The notes under the pieces: model-generated
What the model was told of the DNA's origin: nothing
Databases searched by the model: none
The model's input: the letters and a program-made list of their open reading frames with translations, nothing else
In this document: piece after piece, positions 8,205-16,306 of the stretch
Layout: each line of letters opens with the position of its first letter
Position numbering within the stretch: the first letter of the stretch is position 1
From: Bradyrhizobium sp. AZCC 1721
GTDB taxonomy: Bacteria; Pseudomonadota; Alphaproteobacteria; Rhizobiales; Xanthobacteraceae
Reading direction: 5' to 3'
Assembly (NCBI RefSeq): GCF_036924715.1
Contig: NZ_JAZHSB010000001.1
Location: 5,261,001-5,325,000, forward strand
Length of the DNA: 64,000 nt
Translations under genes and position numbers: made by a program

Positions 8205-8684
8205 ATGCATCCACCACCGAATTCGACACGCCGCCAGTTTCTCGGCCTCGCCGGAGCGGCAGCCGTGCTTGGCACGGCCCCCGTCGTCACGCCTCGGCCT
8301 GCCGAGGCGACGCCCGAGATGCTCGCTTCCGCCATCCGCAATGTCACCGGCGGCGCTGCGGTGAAAACCGGCAAGGTCAAGCTCGACGTGCCGCCCTTGG
8401 TCGAGAACGGCAACACCGTGCCGCTGACTGTGAGTGTCGCCCACCCGATGGCGCCGGAGGACCACGTCAGCAGCATCCACGTTTTCAACGAGAAGAACCC
8501 GCAGCCGAACGTCGCCAACTTCCACCTCGGCCCTCATGCCGGCCGCGCGCAGGTTTCGACCCGCATTCGCCTCACCGACAGCCAGAAGGTCGTCGCGATC
8601 GCCAAGCTCTCGGACGGGTCGTTCTGGTCGGCCAGCGTCGACGTCGTGGTGACACTGGCGGCCTGCACCGAGGAGGTGATCTGA
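8205..8684 (+). CDS. soxY: Sulfur carrier protein SoxY (atypical C-terminus)
   Basis: A 159-residue Tat-exported protein (TRRQFLGLAGAAAV leader). SoxY is the periplasmic carrier whose C-terminal cysteine holds sulfur intermediates in a heterodimer with SoxZ. Here the end is TLAACTEEVI, with one cysteine at residue 154. The canonical flexible GGCGG tail is not present, and five residues follow the cysteine. The rest of the fold (VSVAHPM, IHVFNEKNPQPN, RAQVSTRIRL) fits the family. The gene overlaps soxZ at TGATG, a translational coupling arrangement. It may work with a different sulfur-loading chemistry or different partners. Confidence 0.83.
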   Translation: MHPPPNSTRRQFLGLAGAAAVLGTAPVVTPRPAEATPEMLASAIRNVTGGAAVKTGKVKLDVPPLVENGNTVPLTVSVAHPMAPEDHVSSIHVFNEKNPQPNVANFHLGPHAGRAQVSTRIRLTDSQKVVAIAKLSDGSFWSASVDVVVTLAACTEEVI

Positions 8685-9004
8685 TGGCTTCCGCGCTGAT
8701 CAACGTTCCGGCCAAAGCCAAACGCGGCGACATTATCGAGATCAAGACGCTGATGTCGCACATCATGGAGTCAGGCTATCGCCATAAGGCGTCAGGTGAA
8801 TCTGTGCCGCGCGACATCATCACGAGCTTTACCTGCCGCTTCAACGGCGCTGAAATCTTCCGCGCCGATTTGTTCCCGGCGATTGCTGCCAACCCGTTCT
8901 TCTCCTTCTTCACGACCGTGACCGAAAGCGGCAAGTTCGAGTTCGAATGGATCGGCGACAAGGGTTTTTCCGAGACCGCTTCCGCCTCGATCTCGGTCGA
9001 ATGA
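8684..9004 (+). CDS. soxZ: Sulfur oxidation protein SoxZ
   Basis: A 106-residue immunoglobulin-like partner of SoxY. Family features include the opening VPAKAKRGDIIEIKTLMSHIMESG and the central FTCRFNGAEIFRADLFPAIAANPF. It has no signal peptide of its own, as expected for a protein exported with SoxY by the Tat route. The start overlaps the soxY stop, and its own stop overlaps the soxA start, so soxYZA are tightly coupled. Length is normal. Confidence 0.9.
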   Translation: MASALINVPAKAKRGDIIEIKTLMSHIMESGYRHKASGESVPRDIITSFTCRFNGAEIFRADLFPAIAANPFFSFFTTVTESGKFEFEWIGDKGFSETASASISVE

Positions 9005-9774
9005 GATTTTTGGGCGCCATAGCCGCCGCACTGCTGGTGGTGGGCGCCGTCGGAGCTGCCGAGATCCCGCAAGCCGACCGCCGTTCCGGCTACAGCTTCA
9101 TGAAGCCGGACACAAAAACGATGCAGGACGACGACACCGCCAATCCCGGCATGCTCTGGGTGCTCAATGGCGAGACATTGTGGAACCGCAAGACAGGCGC
9201 CGCCGACAAAGCGTGCGCCGATTGCCATGGCAATGCACGCGCAAGCATGAAGGGCGTGGCCGCCCGCTACCCCGCGTTCGACAAGGCAACCGGCCGCCCG
9301 ATCGATCTGGAACAGCGCATCAATTCGTGCCGCACCAACCACCAACAGGCGACGCCGCTGCCGTTCGAGAGCCGCGAGTTGCTGGCGCTGACAGCCTTTG
9401 TCGCAAGGCAATCACAGGGCGCTCCGATCGAAACCGGAGCCGACCCGCAGCTCGCGCCGTTCGTCGCCAAAGGACGCGAGCTCTACATGCAACGGCAGGG
9501 CCAGCTCAATCTCGGCTGTACCCATTGCCATGACGACAATTGGGACAAGCGACTCGCCGGCGCCGCGATCACACAAGGACACCCGACCGGTTACCCGCTC
9601 TACCGGCTGGAATGGCAATCGCTGGGCTCGCTGCAGCGACGCCTGCGCGCCTGCATCACCGGCATCCGCGCGCAGGCCTATGATTACGGCGCGCCGGAAC
9701 TGGTTGAACTGGAATTATACCTGATGTCGCGGGCGCGCGGGATGGCGATGGAAGCGCCGGCGGTGCGGCCTTAG
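9001..9774 (+). CDS. soxA: Diheme sulfur oxidation cytochrome SoxA
   Basis: A 257-residue secreted diheme cytochrome. A signal peptide ends near GAVGAA. Heme sites are CADCH (C72, C75, H76) and CTHCH (C173, C176, H177). Two further cysteines, C110 in RINSC and C218 in LRACITG, match the SoxA cysteine positions; the latter corresponds to the modified cysteine that ligates the active-site heme. With SoxX it forms the SoxAX enzyme that conjugates reduced sulfur to SoxY. The start overlaps the soxZ stop. It is the last gene of the block; soxB and soxCD do not follow. Confidence 0.9.
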   Translation: MRFLGAIAAALLVVGAVGAAEIPQADRRSGYSFMKPDTKTMQDDDTANPGMLWVLNGETLWNRKTGAADKACADCHGNARASMKGVAARYPAFDKATGRPIDLEQRINSCRTNHQQATPLPFESRELLALTAFVARQSQGAPIETGADPQLAPFVAKGRELYMQRQGQLNLGCTHCHDDNWDKRLAGAAITQGHPTGYPLYRLEWQSLGSLQRRLRACITGIRAQAYDYGAPELVELELYLMSRARGMAMEAPAVRP

Positions 9775-9811
9775 GGAGGTGCGGCGCGGCACCATATGTC
9801 CCTCATTCTCG

Positions 9812-10585
9812 TTACCGCTCCGCGAACGCCTTCTCGACCACGAACTGTGCCGGCTCGCCGTGATTGCCCTCGGCAAAACCCTTGCCGATGAGCAGCGCGC
9901 GCGTGTCCGTCACCAGCGCCGGGCTGCCGCAGATCATGACGCGGTCATGCGCTGGATCGAGCGTGGCCAGCCCGATGTCGGCGAACAGTTTTCCTGAAGT
10001 GATCAAATCGGTGATGCGGCCGCGGTTGCGGAAGGGATCGCGGGTCACGGTCGGATAATAGATCAGCTGGTTGCGAACATATTCGCCGATCAGCTCGTCG
10101 TTCGGCAGCTTTTCGGTGATCATCTCGCCATAGGCGAGTTCGGCGACGCGGCGGCAGCCGTGCAGCAGCACCACCTTCTCGAACCGCTCATAGGTCTCGG
10201 GGTCCTTGATCACGGAAAGGAACGGCGCCAGCCCGGTGCCGGTCCCGATCAGATAGAGGTTGCGGCCGTCCTCGAGGTTATCGATGACCAGCGTACCGGT
10301 CGCCTTGCGGCTGACGATGATTTCGTCGCCCTGCTTCAGGTGTTGGAGGCGCGAGGTGAGCGGGCCATCCGGCACCTTGATCGAGAAGAATTCGAGCCGG
10401 TCCTCGTAATTGGCGCTGGCGACCGAGTAGGCGCGGAGCAGCGGCTTCTCGCCGACCTTCAGGCCGATCATCGTGAACTCGCCATTGCGGAAACGGAACG
10501 AGGGATCGCGTGTGGTGGTGAAGCTGAACAGCGTATCGGTCCAGTGATGAACGCTCAGCACGCTTTCCTGGTTGAAATTGCTCAT
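9812..10585 (-). CDS. fpr: Ferredoxin--NADP+ reductase
   Basis: A 257-residue FAD enzyme exchanging electrons between NADPH and ferredoxin or flavodoxin in the cytoplasm. Visible are the FAD-binding segment LRAYSVAS, the NADP-binding GTGTGLAPF and a second nucleotide segment VMICGSPALVTD; the C-terminus ends in VVEKAFAER as in bacterial Fpr. It diverges from the enamidase gene. Its start is 45 bases from a double operator whose motif also controls the 6-hydroxynicotinate reductase promoter. Since the E. barkeri reductase uses reduced ferredoxin, this Fpr may supply reductant for nicotinate ring reduction. That role is inference; the enzyme family is clear. Confidence 0.9.
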   Translation of the reverse strand: MSNFNQESVLSVHHWTDTLFSFTTTRDPSFRFRNGEFTMIGLKVGEKPLLRAYSVASANYEDRLEFFSIKVPDGPLTSRLQHLKQGDEIIVSRKATGTLVIDNLEDGRNLYLIGTGTGLAPFLSVIKDPETYERFEKVVLLHGCRRVAELAYGEMITEKLPNDELIGEYVRNQLIYYPTVTRDPFRNRGRITDLITSGKLFADIGLATLDPAHDRVMICGSPALVTDTRALLIGKGFAEGNHGEPAQFVVEKAFAER

Positions 10586-10613
10586 CGCACCGTTCCCTGA
10601 CTTGCAAGCCGGA

Positions 10614-10641
10614 TTGACCGGTTAAATCATTCGTATACGAT
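10614..10641 (+). promoter_or_regulatory. Putative enamidase promoter overlapping an operator
   Basis: TTGACC (10614-10619) and TACGAT (10636-10641) are spaced by 16 bases. The first NicR-type 12-mer (10630-10641) covers the end of the spacer and the -10 box. Confidence 0.45.
10630..10641. promoter_or_regulatory. Putative NicR operator, site 1
   Basis: TTCGTATACGAT matches the shared 12-mer TTYGTAYACRAA except at the last base, with a perfect 10-bp palindromic core TCGTATACGA. It lies between fpr and the enamidase gene. The block TCATTCGTATAC (10627-10638) is repeated directly at 10641-10652. Confidence 0.65.
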
Positions 10642-10643
10642 CA

Positions 10644-10655
10644 TTCGTATACAAA
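10644..10655. promoter_or_regulatory. Putative NicR operator, site 2
   Basis: TTCGTATACAAA fits the consensus TTYGTAYACRAA, 14 bases downstream of site 1. It lies within a longer inverted repeat with arms ATTCGT (10643-10648) and ACGAAT (10655-10660). The spacing places both sites close to one helical face. Confidence 0.65.
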
Positions 10656-10730
10656 CGAATAATCCAGCTTGATCCGATCGTCAAGCCGGGCAGAATGTCC
10701 GGCGAAGGCATTGAAGCAAAAGGAAAAACC

Positions 10731-11930
10731 ATGGCCCACGACGCACCCCAGGCGACCGGTCCGAACAAGCTGGTGATCCGCAATATCGGGCTCGTGCTGT
10801 CGGGGGCTTTGGAAAAGCCGATCCTGGATGCCGACACGATCGTGGCCGAGAGCGGCAAGATCACAGCCGTCGGCCGCTTCAAGGACTGCAATACAGAGGG
10901 CGCCACCACGACAGTCGATGCCAACGGCACCACCGTCGCGCCCGGATTGATCGACAGCCACGTCCATCCCGTCGCCGGCGACTGGACGCCGCGGCAGAAC
11001 CAGGTCAACTGGATCGACAGCTATCTCCATGGCGGCGTGACCACCATGATCTCGGCCGGCGAGGTCCACATGCCCGGCCGCCCGCGCGACGTCGTAGGCC
11101 TGAAGGCGATGGCGATCTTTGCGCAGCGCGCGTTTTGGACGCTGCGGCCAGGCGGGGTGAAGGTGCATGCCGGCGCGCCGGTGATCGAATGCGAAATGGT
11201 GGAGGACGATTTCAAGGAGATGGCCGCGGCCGGCGTCAAGCTGCTCGGCGAGGTCGGCCTCGGCGGCGTCAAGGACGGCCCGACCGCGCGCAAAATGGTC
11301 GGCTGGGCGCGCAAATACGGCATCCAAAGCACGATCCATACCGGCGGACCTTCAATTCCCGGCTCCGGCCTGATCGACAAGGATGTGGTGCTGGAAGCCG
11401 ACACCGACGTGGTCGGTCATATCAATGGCGGCCATACCGCGCTGCCCGACGACCAGATCCGCTGCATCTGCGAGGGCTGCAAACGCGGGTTGGAGCTGGT
11501 TCACAACGGCAACGAGCGCTCGGCGCTGTTCACGTTGCGCACCGCGCGCGAGATGGGTGACCTCCATCGCGTCATCCTCGGCACCGACGCGCCGGCCGGC
11601 TCCGGCGTGCAGCCGCTCGGCATTTTGCGAATGGTCTCGATGCTGTCGTCACTCGGCGAACTGCCGGCCGAACTCGCCTTCTGCCTTGCGACCGGCAATA
11701 CCGCGCGCATGCGCGAACTCGACTGCGGAATCATCGAAATCGGCCGCTCCGCGGACTTCGTCCTGATGGACAAGGCCCAGCATTCCCCCGGCAAGAACAT
11801 TCTGGAGAGTGTGCAACTCGGCGACCTCCCCGGCATCGGCATGACCATCATCGATGGCATCGTCCGCACCCAGCGCAGCCGCAACACGCCGCCCGCCGGC
11901 AAGGTGCCGGAGATCGTCAGCGGACATTGA
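10731..11930 (+). CDS. ena: Enamidase-like amidohydrolase (6-oxo-tetrahydronicotinate ring opening)
   Basis: A 399-residue metal-dependent amidohydrolase of the enamidase type. In E. barkeri this enzyme hydrolyses 1,4,5,6-tetrahydro-6-oxonicotinate to 2-formylglutarate and ammonia. Metal-site motifs visible are GLIDSHVHP, STIHTGG, VGHINGGHT and ILGTDAPAGSG. The ATG at 10731 is preferred because AAAAGGAAAA precedes it. The product of the 6-hydroxynicotinate reductase encoded about 12 kb downstream would be its substrate, and both genes have the same 12-bp operator upstream. Identity rests on recognised sequence character and context; another cyclic-amide substrate is possible. Confidence 0.75.
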   Translation: MAHDAPQATGPNKLVIRNIGLVLSGALEKPILDADTIVAESGKITAVGRFKDCNTEGATTTVDANGTTVAPGLIDSHVHPVAGDWTPRQNQVNWIDSYLHGGVTTMISAGEVHMPGRPRDVVGLKAMAIFAQRAFWTLRPGGVKVHAGAPVIECEMVEDDFKEMAAAGVKLLGEVGLGGVKDGPTARKMVGWARKYGIQSTIHTGGPSIPGSGLIDKDVVLEADTDVVGHINGGHTALPDDQIRCICEGCKRGLELVHNGNERSALFTLRTAREMGDLHRVILGTDAPAGSGVQPLGILRMVSMLSSLGELPAELAFCLATGNTARMRELDCGIIEIGRSADFVLMDKAQHSPGKNILESVQLGDLPGIGMTIIDGIVRTQRSRNTPPAGKVPEIVSGH

Positions 11931-12160
11931 TGCCGGTCGCCCTGCGAGTGCGCCGGGCGACTATACCCTCGGACGTGATGAGCGAACTGCCGGTCAGGCC
12001 TCATTTTTTGTGAGATCACTCACACTTAGCCCCTACGAACCGCGTGGAACCCGCGCACGGCTGCTTGCGGCGAACAGCCACCATGGTACGCTGTAGGTGC
12101 TGGAAAGATTGCTTGCCTCATACTGTATTTGTATTTGACAGTTGGGAGCCAATCCAAGCC

Positions 12161-13723
12161 ATGGCCCAAATTCGTGACATCAAGTCAGGCCGACCGGGTG
12201 AGCGATCGCCCGAGCCAATGCCACGCCGCCTTGCGGCCATCGTGGCAGGCGACATCTCCGGTTACAGCCGCCTGATGCAGATCGACGAGGAAGGGACGCA
12301 CAATCGCGTCAAGAGGATCGAGCGCGACCTCATCGAACCCAGCATCAGGGAACATCACGGCAGGCTGGTCAAAACCACGGGCGACGGCTTCATCGCCATT
12401 TTCGACAGCCCGGTCGAAGCCGTCCGATCGAGCATCGTGATCCAGCAAAATCTGGTTGGCCGCAATGCATCACTGCCCAAGCATCATTGGATCGAATATC
12501 GGATTGGCGTCAATCTTGGCGACGTGATTATAGAAACCGACGACGTCTATGGCGACGGCGTCAATATTGCCACGCGGCTTGAGGGCATAGCCCATCCCGG
12601 CGAAGTCTATATCTCCGGCGGCATTTATGAGCAGATAAAGCATAAGCTGGTTTGCGGATACGAGTCGCTCGGTGATCGAAAGGTCAAGAACATCACCGAT
12701 CCCGTTCGGGTCTACCGCGTGCTTCCCGACCCCTCCGCCCTTAACGCATATCGGAACCGGCGCGAACGCGTTCTGATCCTCTTGCTCTGCATTGCGATGC
12801 TGACCATTGCGATCGGCACTCTCTGGTACATGTTCGCACCGCCCCGCAAGGCTATAAATCAGGCGTCGGCTCCCGTTTCATCTCCGGCGGAAGCGCCGAA
12901 GGCGCCTGCGCCTGCCGCGAAACAACCAGCGCCGGCGCCCCAACCTTCTCCTTCGCCACCTCAACAACAGGCAGCGCCGCTACCGCCGCCGGCGCCTCCC
13001 GCCGCACCCGAGACTCCGCCGACGACGCAAGCGGCCGCGCCGGTTCGAGAACCCGAGATGATTTCGCTTCGGGGCGGCAGCTTCGCGATGGGCAGCAACG
13101 AAGACGTTTCGGAAAGGCCGGTCCGTCAGGTAACGGTCAAGCCGTTTGCGATGGGGAAATTTCCCGTCACCGTGCAGGAATGGAACGCATGCGCCGCCGC
13201 AAAGGCATGCGGATTCACGGCAGCCGGAAAGGACGATGCGCCTGTTACAAACGTGAGTTGGAGCGATGCCAAGCAATATGTCGCATGGCTTGCGGAAACC
13301 ACCGGAAAACCATATCGACTGCCGAGCGAAGCCGAATGGGAATATGCGGCGCGCGGCGGCACGCAGACCCGCTACTGGTGGGGCGATCAGTTTCAGCCCG
13401 GTATGGTCAATTGCAAGAACTGCAGCGACATTCCAGCGACCGACCAGCCGGTGAAGGTCGGCAGCCTCAAGCAAAATCCTTTTGGGCTGTTTGATATGGG
13501 CGGCGGCGTCGATCAATGGGTCGAAGATTGCTGGCACAGAAATTATCAGGGCGCGCCAGGAGACGGGTCAGCATGGGTCGAGAATGCATGTTCCTCGCAT
13601 GTCATCCGCTCCGGCTCCTGGAGGAAGGACTCAGCCTATGCCCGCGTATCAAACCGCGGCAGCTATGATACCAACGTGCGATATCCCACTCACGGCTTCC
13701 GCGTCGCGCTATCTCTCAAGTAG
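12161..13723 (+). CDS. Class III adenylate/guanylate cyclase fused to a SUMF1 (formylglycine-enzyme-like) domain
   Basis: A 520-residue two-domain membrane protein. The N-terminal cyclase domain (about residues 20-190) contains LAAIVAGDISGYSRLM with a metal-binding aspartate, KTTGDGFIAIF, and a DVYGDGVNIATRLE segment. One transmembrane helix follows (ILLLCIAMLTIAIGTLWYMF, about 207-226), then a Pro/Ala/Gln-rich linker, then a SUMF1 domain from EMISLRGGSFAMGS to the end. That domain should lie in the periplasm. It lacks the two cysteines of true formylglycine-generating enzymes: the corresponding stretch is RSGSWRKDSAYARVSN. It is therefore probably a sensor or structural module regulating cyclase output. 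The ATG at 12161 has GGGAG upstream. Confidence 0.85.
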   Translation: MAQIRDIKSGRPGERSPEPMPRRLAAIVAGDISGYSRLMQIDEEGTHNRVKRIERDLIEPSIREHHGRLVKTTGDGFIAIFDSPVEAVRSSIVIQQNLVGRNASLPKHHWIEYRIGVNLGDVIIETDDVYGDGVNIATRLEGIAHPGEVYISGGIYEQIKHKLVCGYESLGDRKVKNITDPVRVYRVLPDPSALNAYRNRRERVLILLLCIAMLTIAIGTLWYMFAPPRKAINQASAPVSSPAEAPKAPAPAAKQPAPAPQPSPSPPQQQAAPLPPPAPPAAPETPPTTQAAAPVREPEMISLRGGSFAMGSNEDVSERPVRQVTVKPFAMGKFPVTVQEWNACAAAKACGFTAAGKDDAPVTNVSWSDAKQYVAWLAETTGKPYRLPSEAEWEYAARGGTQTRYWWGDQFQPGMVNCKNCSDIPATDQPVKVGSLKQNPFGLFDMGGGVDQWVEDCWHRNYQGAPGDGSAWVENACSSHVIRSGSWRKDSAYARVSNRGSYDTNVRYPTHGFRVALSLK

Positions 13724-13742
13724 TAGCCTTAAGAGGGCGGTC

Positions 13743-14168
13743 ATGAAGTTCATGCAGTGGATCGCTCTCTCAGCAGCGCTCACTTGCCTGCCGTTCGCCG
13801 CGTATGCTCAAGGGAAGCCCTCACACAAGGATGCCCTTCTCTATTTCGTGTGGCCGCAGGACGGCGCCGTCATCAAGGGCGGATTTTGGTGCCGCTTTGG
13901 TCTGCGCAACATGGGCGTAACCCACGCCGGCGACAACTACCCAAACAGCGGCCACCATCACCTGCTGATCGATGTGAATGAACCGCTCAATCCCAATGAA
14001 GAGATTCCGCAGGACAAATCGCACCTTCATTTTGGCGCGGGCCAGACCGAAGCCCGGATCGAGCTTCCGCCCGGCAAGCACACGCTTCAGCTCGTGCTGG
14101 GCGACGCCGGCCACTATCCGCACAATCCTCCGGTAGTCTCGAAGAAAATTACCATCACGGTCAAATAG
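13743..14168 (+). CDS. DUF4399 secreted protein
   Basis: A 141-residue protein with a signal peptide (MKFMQWIALSAALTC, cleavage after YAQG-type residues). The mature part carries the DUF4399 pattern: YFVWPQDGAVI, GHHHLLIDVN, LHFGAGQTEARIELPPGKHTLQLVLGD. The clustered histidines might bind metal, but no function is established for the family. It starts 20 bases after the cyclase fusion and ends 55 bases before the selenium-binding-protein homologue, so the four genes from 12161 to 16293 could be cotranscribed. Confidence 0.78.
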   Translation: MKFMQWIALSAALTCLPFAAYAQGKPSHKDALLYFVWPQDGAVIKGGFWCRFGLRNMGVTHAGDNYPNSGHHHLLIDVNEPLNPNEEIPQDKSHLHFGAGQTEARIELPPGKHTLQLVLGDAGHYPHNPPVVSKKITITVK

Positions 14169-14223
14169 AGCGGAGCCCCCTCCGCCGACTTTGATCATTC
14201 CAGGCAAACAGGGAGGCAGTACG

Positions 14224-15624
14224 ATGAACATTCGGCCCGATCCCACGTTTCACGCTTCGCCAAAGCTTGCCATGGAAGCTCCGCCGGAGAGCTTCGCCTA
14301 TACCGTGCTGCTCAGTCCGGACGCCTCAAAGCCGGACGCACTGGCGGTGATCGACGTCAAGCCGGGCTCCTCGAGCTACAGCCAGGTCGTTCACACCGTG
14401 ACTATGCCCAACAAGGGCGACGAGTTTCACCATTTCGGCTGGAACGCCTGCTCGTCGGCGCTGTCGCCGCTCACCGGGCATGCCTTCCTCGAGCGCCGCT
14501 ATCTCATCATCCCCGGCATGCGATCGTCCCGCATCTATATTGTCGACACCAAACCCGACCCCACCAAGGCGGCCATACACAAGATCATCGAGCCTGAAGA
14601 GATCTTCAGGAAGACCGGATATTCGCGGCCCCACACCGTTCATTGCGGGCCTGAAGGCATTTACGTCTCTACGCTCGGCGGCAGCGGCAAGGACGGCACC
14701 GATGGACCGCCCGGCGTCTTTATCATGGACTGCGAGACCTTCGAGGTGCTCGGACGGTGGGAGATCGATCGCGGCCCCCAGACAATGCACTATGATTTCT
14801 GGTGGAATCTGCCACGCGACTACATGGTGACGAGCGAGTGGGGGTTGCCGCCGCAGTTCGAGAACGGAATCGTGCCGGAGGATCTGCTCTCGAACAAGTA
14901 CGGTCACCATATTCACTTCTGGGATCTGCGGGCCCGGCGAAATGTGCAGACGATCGATCTCGGGGCCAATCACCAGATGGGGCTGGAAGTGCGTCCCGCG
15001 CATGATCCAGTTCGCGAATACGGCTTTCTGGGCACCGTGGTCGACACCACTAACCTCGAAGGCTCGATCTGGACCTGGTGGCGCGAGGGCGGCAAGTTTC
15101 ACGTCGAGAAGACGGCGACGATTCCACCCGAGCCGGCGGCGAAGGAACAATTGCCGCCGCTGCTGCAGGGCTTTGGCGCCGTGCCGCCGCTGGTGACTGA
15201 CATCGACCTGTCGATGGATGACAAATTCCTCTACGTCGCCTGCTGGGGCACCGGCGAGATGCGTCAATACGATGTCAGGGAGCCGCGAAAGCCGAAGCTT
15301 GCCGGCTCGGTTCACATCGGCGGCATCGCGCGCCGCACGCCGCACCCGAACGGCAAGGCGTTTGCAGGCGGCCCGCAGATGGTCGAGATCAGCCGCGACG
15401 GCAAGCGGGTCTACTGGACCAACTCGCTGTACTCGACATGGGACGACCAGTTTTATCCCGATGGCGTCCCGGGAGCCATGGTGATGGCCAATGCGAAGCC
15501 GGACGGTGGTCTCGAACTGGCGAGCAATTACTGGGTCAACTTCCCCGACGGCTACCGCGCGCACCAGATCCGGCTCGACGGCGGCGACTGTTCGACGGAT
15601 TCGTTCTGCTATCCGTCGGCTTGA
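14224..15624 (+). CDS. Selenium-binding protein 56 family; methanethiol oxidase homologue
   Basis: A 466-residue beta-propeller protein of the SBP56/methanethiol-oxidase family. Conserved landmarks are the cysteine in GWNACSS (the selenium-binding position of the human protein), YDFWW, SLYSTWDDQFYPDG and the C-terminal GGDCSTD. Family members oxidise methanethiol to formaldehyde, hydrogen sulfide and hydrogen peroxide, some with copper. Unlike the periplasmic Hyphomicrobium enzyme, no signal peptide is visible, so a cytoplasmic location is likely. The start at 14224 has GGGAGG upstream. Nearby sulfide-oxidising genes make a sulfur role plausible, but the activity is not proven by sequence. 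Confidence 0.85.
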   Translation: MNIRPDPTFHASPKLAMEAPPESFAYTVLLSPDASKPDALAVIDVKPGSSSYSQVVHTVTMPNKGDEFHHFGWNACSSALSPLTGHAFLERRYLIIPGMRSSRIYIVDTKPDPTKAAIHKIIEPEEIFRKTGYSRPHTVHCGPEGIYVSTLGGSGKDGTDGPPGVFIMDCETFEVLGRWEIDRGPQTMHYDFWWNLPRDYMVTSEWGLPPQFENGIVPEDLLSNKYGHHIHFWDLRARRNVQTIDLGANHQMGLEVRPAHDPVREYGFLGTVVDTTNLEGSIWTWWREGGKFHVEKTATIPPEPAAKEQLPPLLQGFGAVPPLVTDIDLSMDDKFLYVACWGTGEMRQYDVREPRKPKLAGSVHIGGIARRTPHPNGKAFAGGPQMVEISRDGKRVYWTNSLYSTWDDQFYPDGVPGAMVMANAKPDGGLELASNYWVNFPDGYRAHQIRLDGGDCSTDSFCYPSA

Positions 15625-15627
15625 GAT

Positions 15628-16293
15628 TTGAGCGCAGCCGACTGGACACCGGCCTGGCTCTGGCTGGCTGTCATCGCGAGCGGCCTTTACCACGGCGTCA
15701 ACCCGGGCATGGGCTGGCCGCTCGCTGTTTCAGTTGGACTGATGGAGCGGAGCCCGCGTGCCCTGGTGGCCGCGCTTGGGCCGCTCACGGCCGGCCATCT
15801 GCTCGCGATGCTGCTCGTACTCCTTCCCTTCGCGCTGCTCGTTGCCATCGTCGAGTGGCAGCGCACGATACAGATCGGCGCCAGCGTCCTCGTTATCGCC
15901 TTCGGCCTTTTCCGGCTTGCCAACCGCCGCCATCCAAGAGTTTTAGCGCGGATATCACCGGCGCAACTGGGGCTTTGGTCGTTTGCCGTGGCGCTCGCGC
16001 ATGGCGCCGCGCTGATGCTGGTGCCGATCTACCTCGGGCTCTGCCGGCAAGCCGAGCTCGACGGCGGCCACGCGGCCGCCGGTACTCTCATCAACGCCAA
16101 TCTCGGAATGGCCGTGCTGGTTGCGGCCGTCCACGCCATCGCGATGGTCGCCGCCGGCGGAGTTTGCGCGTGGCTCGCCTACCGCTATCTCGGCCTCCAG
16201 TTCATATCGCAGAGCTGGTTCAACCTGGATACGACCTGGGCGTTCAGCCTCATTCTCGTGGGCGCGATCGCGCTGGTGCTGAACCTGAGCTGA
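15628..16293 (+). CDS. Polytopic membrane protein of unknown function next to SBP56
   Basis: A 221-residue integral membrane protein with about six hydrophobic helices. It begins at a TTG four bases after the SBP56 stop, and no closer ATG exists, so translation is probably coupled. Two helices contain histidine-glycine motifs (YHGVNPGMGWPLAV and ALAHGAALMLVPIYLG) resembling metal-transporter helices such as those of NicO/HupE-type proteins. A short polar loop (RLANRRHPRVLA) splits the protein. It may transport a metal or sulfur compound related to the SBP56 reaction; this is speculation. No confident family assignment was possible. Confidence 0.6.
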   Translation: MSAADWTPAWLWLAVIASGLYHGVNPGMGWPLAVSVGLMERSPRALVAALGPLTAGHLLAMLLVLLPFALLVAIVEWQRTIQIGASVLVIAFGLFRLANRRHPRVLARISPAQLGLWSFAVALAHGAALMLVPIYLGLCRQAELDGGHAAAGTLINANLGMAVLVAAVHAIAMVAAGGVCAWLAYRYLGLQFISQSWFNLDTTWAFSLILVGAIALVLNLS

Positions 16294-16306
16294 CGCCAAC
16301 TACGCC

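Noticed and set aside
11931..11965. GTCGCCC/GGGCGAC inverted repeat after the enamidase gene as a terminator
   Set aside because: The loop is long and there is no T-run, so it is not a convincing Rho-independent terminator.
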